From: DATKMG01 sp035541995
Lineage (GTDB): Bacteria; Acidobacteriota; Terriglobia; Versatilivoradales; Versatilivoraceae
Reading direction: 5' to 3'
Length of the DNA: 16,172 nt
Assembly: GCA_035541995.1 (NCBI GenBank)
Contig: DATKMG010000122.1
Coordinates: forward strand, 1-16,172
Each line of letters opens with the position of its first letter. Position 1 is the stretch's first letter. The notes beneath the pieces are model-generated. The model was given only the letters and a program-made list of their open reading frames with translations, was not told the origin of the DNA and made no database searches. Of this stretch, positions 7,619 through 13,858 are shown one piece after another. A program made the translations under genes and the position numbers.

Positions 7619-7935
7619 CTGGATCTCCTGGGGCAGATCACACCTCAGAAACCGGATCTGGTGGTCTTAGGTTAGCATAGGCGATCTTGGGAAGAACCCG
7701 GAATCCTGCAAAACAACAGACTCAAAATGGCTATTTAATCCGCCATGGTTTCGGCACATTGTCAAAGGGAGTTTAGTTTTTTCTACAAAAAAACGGCAGG
7801 CAGGGATGCCAGCGAAATCCGACAGGTGTCGCCAGTTTTCACTATGCCCCGAGATCGCATGTGGCGTTAAGATGTGTTTTTTGAACATTGGCATTCTGGA
7901 GGTAAGTTTGCTCATCTCATAGCAAAAGGAGCTTT
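7619..7935. promoter_or_regulatory. Divergent intergenic region between sensor kinase and phosphatidyltransferase
   Basis: This 317-bp stretch must carry the promoters of both divergent genes. I see the two ribosome-binding sites (AGGAG at 7629-7625 for the kinase, AAGGAG at 7926-7931 for the phosphatidyltransferase), a short hairpin CGACA-GG-TGTCG near 7819-7830, and AT-rich tracts around 7770-7795. No promoter pair is close enough to consensus to call. The only open frame (7667-7915, minus) shows no domain and would fill the space both promoters need. Confidence 0.5.
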
Positions 7936-8607
7936 ATGGCCGAACAGGTTTTCCGGGATGCAAAACGTCAATTAACGGGAGCGCTGGCCAATGCCGAATC
8001 AGAAGCTCTCCATTGGATGGCCTGCCACACGCCGGCCAGGGTCAATTCCGACCACCTGACGCTGCTTGGCTTTCTGGCCATGATAGGGGCAGGCCTCTGT
8101 TATTCTCTCAGCGGAAAGCAGAACCTTTACCTCCATGCCGTAAATGCTTGCCTGGTATTGAACTGGGTGGGCGACAGCCTGGATGGCACTTTGGCTCGAT
8201 ACCGCAACAGATTGCGACCCAAATATGGTTACTATGTGGACCACATCATCGATACCTTCGGGACTCTCATTCTGGTTGGCGGGTTGGCTTTCTCAGGTTA
8301 CATGAGCGAGCGAGTGGCCCTGTTGGTCTTGATCGCCTTTTACATGCTTGCCATTAACGTCTACTTGACCACATACAGTCTGGGCACTTTCAAGATCTCC
8401 TTCGGAGCCTTCAGCCCCACCGAGCTAAGAATCCTATTGATAGTAGGGAACCTTTTCTTGTTGTATAAACCGAAGGTGAGAGTGTTCGGACAAATCTATC
8501 TGCTCTTTGATGTGGGAGGAACCATTGCCATTCTTGGCATGGTTCTGATCCTAGTCGTGACAACAGTGATCAGTACGAGGAAACTCTACAGGATGGAGAG
8601 GATTTGA
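7936..8607 (+). CDS. CDP-alcohol phosphatidyltransferase family membrane protein
   Basis: A 223-aa integral membrane enzyme of the class I CDP-alcohol phosphotransferase family, which moves a phosphatidyl or phospho-alcohol group from a CDP-linked donor to an alcohol acceptor. The signature DxxDGxxAR-x9-GxxxDxxxD is complete: Asp80, Asp83, Gly84, Ala87, Arg88, Gly98, Asp102 and Asp106. About six hydrophobic helices are visible (roughly 41-58, 65-79, 107-121, 127-146, 163-176, 186-210). The N-terminal 38 residues are soluble and carry no extra domain. AAGGAG ends 4 nt before the ATG. The acceptor (glycerol phosphate, serine, inositol phosphate or other) cannot be settled from the motif. It stands alone, divergent from the sensor kinase and convergent with the Hsp70-like gene, so context does not help. 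Confidence 0.9.
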   Translation: MAEQVFRDAKRQLTGALANAESEALHWMACHTPARVNSDHLTLLGFLAMIGAGLCYSLSGKQNLYLHAVNACLVLNWVGDSLDGTLARYRNRLRPKYGYYVDHIIDTFGTLILVGGLAFSGYMSERVALLVLIAFYMLAINVYLTTYSLGTFKISFGAFSPTELRILLIVGNLFLLYKPKVRVFGQIYLLFDVGGTIAILGMVLILVVTTVISTRKLYRMERI

Positions 8608-8677
8608 ACCATTGCTCTTTAGAATCCGGATCCTCCTTTGCTCCACCGCGACCTGGCGCTCCACACGTCCTAAGGAT
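8608..8677. other. Short convergent gap without clear terminator
   Basis: Seventy bases separate the convergent stops. Only a weak imperfect dyad (TAGAATCC near 8621, GGATCTA near 8674) is visible, and no stem with a T-run on either strand. Confidence 0.3.
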
Positions 8678-10225
8678 CTATTTCTTCCCCTCGTTTCGGA
8701 TATTAAACGTTCTGCGCAGTCCCGTAGCCTGGTTTGAGATAGTCACTTCCACCAGGCCGTCGGCGTTGCAGGAATATACCTCCTCGATCAAATGGGTCTC
8801 CGCTTCAGACCAGCGCCTGACGCTGATCTTGTCCAGCCGCGATTCACAGGCTAAGCGCGGATCAAATGGAAAGAAAACTTCGTCCCAATTGATGATGTCT
8901 CCGGTGGGTTCTATCTGATTCTTCAAGTGACTGCACTCGATGAAGCGAAAATGTCCCAGATTGTGAGCTGGATGATAGTTCCGGATCGCCCGCAGGGAGG
9001 GCTGTCCAGGCCGGGGAAGACGCGTCCGCTTCAGAAAGATTGGGTCGAATACAATCTGCTGGCCTTCGTCGCCCTCCCGCCACACTCCAAAGTGGCGGCT
9101 AAATTGATCCTCCAATGTGTAGCCACTTTCTTGATCGGCAATAATTGCCAGCCCTATGGCCGTTGCGGCACTCGGGTAGGGGGACCGTCGAACGCGCTTG
9201 CCAAAGCAATCCTTCAACGACCTGGCCAGGACTGGAAGTTGACAGGATCCACCCACCAGGTAAACGCACGCTAAAGCTTGCTGTCCATCCTCCTCTCCTC
9301 CCATGGCTGTGCTTAACGAACTTAAAGCGGCCTGGATTGTCTGGCGAATCAGAGGTTGGCATCTTTCATAAAACTGAGACACTGGAACCAGGACTTCCCC
9401 GGCCATCAAGCTGATTTGCCCTAAATCGATCGTGATCTTTCGCATGTTAGGGGTGATGCTCTCTTTAGCCTCCCGGCACAGGTTGAGTAGTCTGGTTCGA
9501 GGAATCCACTGGTGAGTCTTCACCGCCAGAGAAGGGTGGGAAAGGGCCAGGTCAAGGAGCAATTCGTCAAAATCATCGCCTCCCAAGCGGGAAACCCCTT
9601 CGCTGCTCGCTACCTCGTGCTGCTGATCCGTCATTCGAATGACCGAAGCGTCAAATGTCCCTCCCCCCATGTCGAAGACCAGCACATACTCTCGTCGCCG
9701 GCTCAGATCTGTCCGCCGGTAACGGTGGGCATATTCAACCCCTGCCGCCGAAGGTTCATTGACCAATCCTAACACTTCAAATCCAGCACACCGGTAAGCC
9801 TCCATAGTCAAAAAACGTTGGTTTCCATTGGCATTTGCTGGAACGCCCGCAGTGATTTGCAGGGGTTGGTCTAACGAACCTGGATCCAAAGTACTGCGGT
9901 CCATTAAGTCTTCTCGCAGGGCAATCATGAACCGGGTCAACCATTCCAACAGGGGTAATGAAACCTGCCCGATCTGCAGCATATCCTGAGGACAGCCTTC
10001 GCAAAGAAATCGCTTGAAGGAACGGCAGATTGACCAGTCCGGATCGTGTTCGATGCGTTGAGCTTCCAGCCCGAAAACAATTTCCCTCCCGCGGACTCCG
10101 ATCAGAGAAGGACACCAATCCTGGTACTCACCTCCATCCAAATGGAAACCCACACAGGGGTAATTCCCCCTCAAGCTCGCTGCAACTCGAGTTCTGGTCG
10201 TGCCAAAATCAATTCCCAATCTCAT
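8678..10225 (-). CDS. Hsp70-like (DnaK-family) protein lacking the helical lid
   Basis: A 515-aa Hsp70-family ATPase, presumably cytoplasmic. The nucleotide-binding domain is complete: phosphate-1 GIDFGTT (4-10), TAGVPANAN (125-133), NEPSAAGVEY (156-165), phosphate-2 VFDMGGGTFDASV (183-195), LGGDDFDE (214-221) and the adenosine motif VYLVGGSCQLPVL (321-333). A diverged substrate-binding beta-domain follows, recognisable by YSCNADGLVEVTISN near 484-498, which parallels the DnaK beta-sandwich. The protein then ends, so the alpha-helical lid of DnaK (about 100 residues) is missing. I start it at the ATG 10225, because IDFGTT should lie close to the N-terminus and AAGGAG (10241-10236) sits 10 nt upstream; the frame also opens further upstream to 10351. 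It overlaps the sugar-kinase-like gene by 17 bp, so the two are co-transcribed. It has no DnaJ or GrpE neighbour here and is unlikely to be the main DnaK. Confidence 0.88.
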   Translation of the reverse strand: MRLGIDFGTTRTRVAASLRGNYPCVGFHLDGGEYQDWCPSLIGVRGREIVFGLEAQRIEHDPDWSICRSFKRFLCEGCPQDMLQIGQVSLPLLEWLTRFMIALREDLMDRSTLDPGSLDQPLQITAGVPANANGNQRFLTMEAYRCAGFEVLGLVNEPSAAGVEYAHRYRRTDLSRRREYVLVFDMGGGTFDASVIRMTDQQHEVASSEGVSRLGGDDFDELLLDLALSHPSLAVKTHQWIPRTRLLNLCREAKESITPNMRKITIDLGQISLMAGEVLVPVSQFYERCQPLIRQTIQAALSSLSTAMGGEEDGQQALACVYLVGGSCQLPVLARSLKDCFGKRVRRSPYPSAATAIGLAIIADQESGYTLEDQFSRHFGVWREGDEGQQIVFDPIFLKRTRLPRPGQPSLRAIRNYHPAHNLGHFRFIECSHLKNQIEPTGDIINWDEVFFPFDPRLACESRLDKISVRRWSEAETHLIEEVYSCNADGLVEVTISNQATGLRRTFNIRNEGKK

Positions 10226-11225
10226 CCGACAGGAACTCCTTAATGGATTGCTGCTCTTGCAGCTTTTTGACAAGCCCGGTTGTCCAGGGGAGGCCATCCT
10301 GCTGGTAAGCCAACAACAGAGCACCTGCCAGAGGGGGAAGCTCTGGCACATCTACCCTGGCTCTAGGTTCCAACTGAACGACTCCATCACAAAACTGCTC
10401 CCAAAGCTGGGCACTCGTGCGCAGCACTCCACCCACTCCGGAGACCGGGATCTTCTGATCGGACCAGTGTAGTTTCTCAAGAATTGCGACTGCGAGGCTT
10501 GCCAGGTGCCGGCCGGCCGTTGCCAGTATCTCCAGAGAGACCGCATCGCCCTGCTCGGCCGCTTGAGTGACCAGGCGGCTGATCCCGGCGATATAGACTT
10601 TGGGGTTTTCCTTAAGATGCACTGACTGCGGGATGAGACCTACCTGGTCAATCTCCAGGTTTCGAAGAATCATCTCGGTTAGTCGGGTGTGTGGCCCACC
10701 CCGCTCGTGACAATGCAGGACTGCACCGAGTGCTTGTCGACCGATTTCAAAGCCGCTTCCCGGATCTCCAATCAGATATCCCCATCCTCCTGTCCGGAAG
10801 GTGTTCCCCTCAGAATCGACACCGAAACCAACTGACCCGGTTCCGGAAATTACCACGATCCCGGGTTGAAAGGGTATTGCGCCTGCCAGTGCACTGCGGG
10901 CATCGATGTCGACAGTCAGATTAGATACCCGAAATCGATCGGCCAGGGCTGAACGATAGAAGTGGGCCGCCTGCGTCGAGGGATCAGTTACGCCTGTGAT
11001 CCCGAGAAAAGCACTGTCGATCTCGCTCGATTCGGACATGCCTGATGTCTCGAGAACAGCTCGCACCGCGGAAAAAAGAGATTCCCTCGAGCTTTCTCGG
11101 GAAGTATCCCGATTGGGATGCTGGCAAGGTCCGCTTCGCCCGATTCCGAGGACCTGGCCATTTTCGGTTGCTAAGATACTTCGAGTCTCTGTCTGCCCCC
11201 CATCAATTCCTAAATAAAGTCTCAT
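10209..11225 (-). CDS. BadF/BadG/BcrA/BcrD-type ATPase, N-acetylglucosamine-kinase-like
   Basis: A 338-aa protein of the BadF/N-acetylglucosamine kinase branch of the actin/Hsp70/sugar-kinase fold. Motifs: phosphate-1 LGIDGGQTET (5-14), ITGVTDPS (76-83), phosphate-2 VVISGTGSVGFG (124-135), GGWGYLIGDPGSGFEIG (147-163) typical of GlcNAc kinases, and adenosine motif VSGVGGVL (261-268). It lacks the cysteine cluster of 2-hydroxyacyl-CoA dehydratase activators, so an amino-sugar or anhydro-sugar kinase is more likely, though substrate is inferred. The start at 11225 puts the phosphate-1 loop at its normal place; the frame extends 18 codons further but would then enter a repeat element, and no strong Shine-Dalgarno site supports either. 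It is first in a unit with the Hsp70-like gene and is divergent from the secreted DUF4091 protein, which might provide a sugar-related link. Confidence 0.88.
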   Translation of the reverse strand: MRLYLGIDGGQTETRSILATENGQVLGIGRSGPCQHPNRDTSRESSRESLFSAVRAVLETSGMSESSEIDSAFLGITGVTDPSTQAAHFYRSALADRFRVSNLTVDIDARSALAGAIPFQPGIVVISGTGSVGFGVDSEGNTFRTGGWGYLIGDPGSGFEIGRQALGAVLHCHERGGPHTRLTEMILRNLEIDQVGLIPQSVHLKENPKVYIAGISRLVTQAAEQGDAVSLEILATAGRHLASLAVAILEKLHWSDQKIPVSGVGGVLRTSAQLWEQFCDGVVQLEPRARVDVPELPPLAGALLLAYQQDGLPWTTGLVKKLQEQQSIKEFLSDEIGN

Positions 11226-11253
11226 GAAGATTACACCAGTCCGGAGTGCTTGC

Positions 11254-11391
11254 ATTACTCTGTTAAGTCCTGAAGCCAATCTTCACGGGCGGGACGCCCG
11301 TGCCACGTGGCATCGGCATCTTGCCCGTGTGGCGCTTAGGTTGTCGAAAGCGCGAGGTGTGCGCCACGCGATCAACCCTTAACAGAGTAAT
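11254..11391. repeat. 138-bp inverted-end element (element B)
   Basis: The ends are a perfect 14-bp inverted repeat: ATTACTCTGTTAAG (11254-11267) and CTTAACAGAGTAAT (11378-11391). The interior is rich in dyads: CACGGGC-GGGAC-GCCCGTG (11284-11302), the 12-bp palindrome TGCCACGTGGCA (11301-11312), a further GCCCGTG (11323-11329), and GTGGCGC (11329-11335) with GCGCCAC (11361-11367) enclosing GCGCTT/AAGCGC. The words GGGACGCCCGTGCCACGTGG are familiar as a dispersed intergenic repeat in environmental bacteria. No target-site duplication is evident. Confidence 0.6.
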
Positions 11392-11502
11392 ACTAGCTCC
11401 GATGGGAATCTTGGAATACAGAACCATTGTCCAAGCTGCGCGAGCAGTTGCCTTCCAAAATGTATCACGCCTACCCCCTGCTGGCAACCGGAGGATACGA
11501 GC

Positions 11503-11665
11503 CGGGTGCAATTCAAAGTGCGACTGGAGACGCCATGCGTCCACGGTGTGTTGCAGGTTGCGGGACGAGGACGTCCCGCCTCCAGGGATTTGGAGATGCC
11601 ACGCCCCCGCGGCGTCGGAACCGCGAATAAATGAGCTAATTCTATCGCCCTTTGAATTGCACCCG
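11503..11665. repeat. 163-bp inverted-end element (element C)
   Basis: The ends are 21 bp long with 20 matches: CGGGTGCAATTCAAAG plus T-GCGA at 11503-11523, and TCGC-C plus CTTTGAATTGCACCCG at 11645-11665. Inside are an 8-bp perfect stem GCGGGACG-AGGA-CGTCCCGC (11560-11579), CTCCA/TGGAG (11580-11595) and GACGCC (11529-11534) opposite GGCGTC (11611-11616). Its end sequence is unrelated to that of elements A and B. The upstream extension of the DUF4091 reading frame (TTG at 11652) starts inside the right end, so that extension is not a credible start. Confidence 0.65.
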
Positions 11666-11813
11666 CGCGACTCCTCTTTCCAAATATCCTGAGTCTCGAA
11701 TCCTTCTCCATGATAAGATGAGACTCACTGTCAAAGGAGGGGCCGGTCGAATCGCACCTGATGAGTTCTGGATTGTCAGAGTGACAGCATCGCTACCGGG
11801 CGATGGACAACTG

Positions 11814-13604
11814 ATGAGACTCTCCCTGTTCGCCCACTGCCTTCTTTGGCTATTCGCTAGTATAGGCCTCTTACTCGCCGAGCCGCCGCAACAACCCCCT
11901 CAGGCGGACCCTGCATATCTGGTCTGGGTCGAAAATCCGATGGTTCGGGTTCGACCTACCTCTTTGCCAACGGCCAGTCGTCTTATTGAGATTGCTGCCG
12001 CTCGCAATGAGGTGGAGCCTTTCCAAGTGGTCATCACAGCCAGATCGCAGAAGCTCGACGATGTCACTGTCACGGTTTCAGATCTGAGCGATGGCCGCGG
12101 TCACCGACTCGAAAAGGCAGCCATCACTCTCTTTCGTGAGCATTTCGTTTATGTGAGAAATCCAAGTCCTTATTCAGCTGAACCTCCGGGGTGGTGGCCA
12201 GATGCCCTGATTCCGTTTTACAACCCTGTGGATGGGAAACCCTTGCGGCCTATGCAACTGAACCTGGACGAAAACGAATCAGGGACTCGACGCAACCTGA
12301 AAGGGGCCCGCTTTATCGGATCCCCCTTTGACGTCTGGCCAGGACAAAACCAGCCAATCTGGGCGGAGGTGTCGGTCCCAACTGGCGCCGTCCCGGGGAG
12401 TTATCGCGGGAGCCTTACGGTGAGTGTCCCCCAATATGGCGACACCAGTGTGGAGATCAAGTTGCAGGTCTGGGATTTTGTTTTGCCCGACGGGACTTTC
12501 CTGGCTACCCACTTTGGCAGTTTGAATCCTGTTGCCATAAGCCATAACGTGGCGCCGGAGTCAGCATCATTCCTGCAACTATTCGAACGATATGCCGCAG
12601 CACTGAGTGCTCATCGGATCGATCCGCCCATCCCGGATGCCCTGCGTCCTCCATTGCGGTCCGATGGCTCCATCGATTGGAAGAGAACGCACGAGGAATT
12701 GAAACGCTACATAGGGAGCCACCATCTTTACTCGATCCAAATTCCCCAGTACCCTTATGCCGACCCTCTCAAAAGTAATCGCCGGTTTGCCCTGCGTTAT
12801 TTGCAGAGCTATTACGACTACCTCAAGGCTAATGGGTGGGAGAAAGGCGCCTATTATTACCCGGTCGATGAACCGAATACCAGGGAGGCCTACCAACAGG
12901 TACGCGCTTTTGCTCAATTGGCCCACGAGGCTAACCCTAACCTCCGCGTCCTTTGCACTGAACAGACCTATCCCCAGGATAAGAATTGGGGGGAGTTGAG
13001 GAGTTTTGTGGATATCTGGTGCCCCCTGTTCGCATTTTACGACGACGCGAGCGCGCGTTCAGTGCGCCGTGAGGGCAACGAGGTGTGGGTCTATACAGCC
13101 CTCTGTCAGAAAGCCCCTCCTTTCCACCCGGAATTTCCCAGAGTTGGCGGTCTTCCCACCCTGTTTTGGGAGATCGATTTTCCGCTACTGAATTACCGCC
13201 TTCCCTTGTGGCTAGTCCGGAGTTATAGGATTAAGGGATTGTTCTACTGGTCGACCGTGGAGTGGGGTAATCCAGACAGGGACGTCTGGACCGATCCAGC
13301 CTTCCGCAACCATTACAACGGGGAAGGTTACCTTTTCTACCCGGGTAGCGAAGCCGGTATTTCTGCACCGGTCGCCAGCCTTCGCTTGAAGGCCTTGCGT
13401 GAGGGGATGGAGGACTATGCCTATTTCGCCCTGCTAGCCAGGCTGGGAGATCAATCATTCCTGGATAGCGAATTGTCGAAAATCAGTTCCTCCTGGTGGA
13501 AATGGGACGCGGACCCTGATCATCTATACGAAATCCGGAAGGAAATCGCCCAACGTATCATGGACCTGATGAAACGCTCCGCAACTAACCCGAGAAAGAA
13601 ATAG
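11814..13604 (+). CDS. Secreted DUF4091 (glycoside-hydrolase-like) protein
   Basis: A 596-aa exported protein. Residues 1-22 form a signal peptide: MRLS, a hydrophobic run to LLLA, then a proline/glutamine-rich stretch. An N-terminal beta-sandwich-like part (about 33-222, with NEVEPFQVVI and PGSYRGSLTVSV) is followed by a barrel-like part (about 225-480) containing YYYPVDEPNT (347-356) and a late LFYWSTVEWGNP (476-487). The C-terminal DUF4091 signature is strong: GEGYLFYPG (503-511), then SAPVASLRLKALREGMEDYAYFALL (517-541). Family members are treated as probable glycosidases; Asp352/Glu353 are candidate catalytic acids, but no substrate is established. I start at ATG 11814, which puts the signal peptide at the N-terminus; the open frame extends back to 11652 through a repeat end, and no good Shine-Dalgarno site picks out the start. 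It probably acts in the periplasm or outside the cell. Divergent from the sugar-kinase-like gene. Confidence 0.88.
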   Translation: MRLSLFAHCLLWLFASIGLLLAEPPQQPPQADPAYLVWVENPMVRVRPTSLPTASRLIEIAAARNEVEPFQVVITARSQKLDDVTVTVSDLSDGRGHRLEKAAITLFREHFVYVRNPSPYSAEPPGWWPDALIPFYNPVDGKPLRPMQLNLDENESGTRRNLKGARFIGSPFDVWPGQNQPIWAEVSVPTGAVPGSYRGSLTVSVPQYGDTSVEIKLQVWDFVLPDGTFLATHFGSLNPVAISHNVAPESASFLQLFERYAAALSAHRIDPPIPDALRPPLRSDGSIDWKRTHEELKRYIGSHHLYSIQIPQYPYADPLKSNRRFALRYLQSYYDYLKANGWEKGAYYYPVDEPNTREAYQQVRAFAQLAHEANPNLRVLCTEQTYPQDKNWGELRSFVDIWCPLFAFYDDASARSVRREGNEVWVYTALCQKAPPFHPEFPRVGGLPTLFWEIDFPLLNYRLPLWLVRSYRIKGLFYWSTVEWGNPDRDVWTDPAFRNHYNGEGYLFYPGSEAGISAPVASLRLKALREGMEDYAYFALLARLGDQSFLDSELSKISSSWWKWDADPDHLYEIRKEIAQRIMDLMKRSATNPRKK

Positions 13605-13858
13605 AAGGACAAAGACCCCTTCCCACAAGTGGTGATGGACCACCCACAGAGGCACAGAGGACCCAGAGTCGAAAACCCCGGGAATTCGGCTCAAATTCAG
13701 GGTATGAGATCACAACACCCGGAAACAAGATTCTGAAATCCAGACGGGCAATGATTTCCCGGTTCAGGTAGGTTTGTCTCAGTGACCTTTGTGTCTCTGT
13801 GGTCAATATTCAGTCGCGGCCAAAAGGCCCCTTAGGTCTTTGTGGGAGGAAAACCGGG
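13605..13858. other. Convergent intergenic region with nested inverted repeats
   Basis: The gap between the convergent DUF4091 and mutL genes holds the inverted-end repeat at 13637-13804. Outside it lies a second short dyad, ACAAAGACC (13609-13617) with GGTCTTTGT (13835-13843). A GGCC-TTTT-GGCC hairpin near 13819-13830 has no T-run, so a standard terminator for either gene is not clear. Confidence 0.5.
13637..13804. repeat. 168-bp inverted CACAGAG-type repeat pair (element D)
   Basis: The left end GGACCACCCACAGAGGCACAGAGG (split here as GGACCACC, CACAGAGGCACAGAGG; 13637-13660) faces the right end CCTTTGTGTCTCTGTGGTC (13786-13804), whose complement reads GACCACAGAGACACAAAGG. The match is imperfect but clear. 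A further unit, ACCCAGAG, follows the left end. The interior (13670-13780) is AT/GC-mixed and shows no gene. The wording is the same family as the block at 521-598. Confidence 0.5.

Larger units (their letters stand above)
11226..11813. promoter_or_regulatory. Divergent regulatory gap filled with inverted-end repeats
   Basis: This 588-bp gap lies between the kinase-like gene (minus) and the DUF4091 gene (plus). It contains two inverted-end elements (11254-11391 and 11503-11665). Open frames across it translate peptides such as MPRGTGVPPV and MPRGIGILPV, familiar as artefacts of this repeat type, so I call no gene. AAAGGAGG at 11738-11745 is a strong Shine-Dalgarno-like sequence, but the nearest ATG (11761) opens only a 7-codon frame, MSSGLSE. 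No clear promoter pair was found. Confidence 0.5.

Noticed and set aside
7667..7915. 82-aa minus-strand ORF between the kinase and phosphatidyltransferase genes
   Set aside because: No Shine-Dalgarno site, no domain, and it would occupy the divergent promoter region.
10226..10351. 42-residue N-terminal extension of the Hsp70-like protein
   Set aside because: The extension lies within the sugar-kinase-like gene, and the Hsp70 phosphate-1 motif should start near residue 4; AAGGAG sits correctly before the ATG at 10225.
11263..11711. Several overlapping ORFs in the gap before the DUF4091 gene
   Set aside because: They translate GC-rich dispersed repeats into peptides such as MPRGTGVPPV, a known artefact type, and run across element ends on both strands.
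11738..11784. Strong AAAGGAGG followed by a 7-codon ORF (possible leader peptide)
   Set aside because: The spacing to the ATG is 15 nt, too long for good initiation, and the peptide MSSGLSE shows no regulatory codon run.
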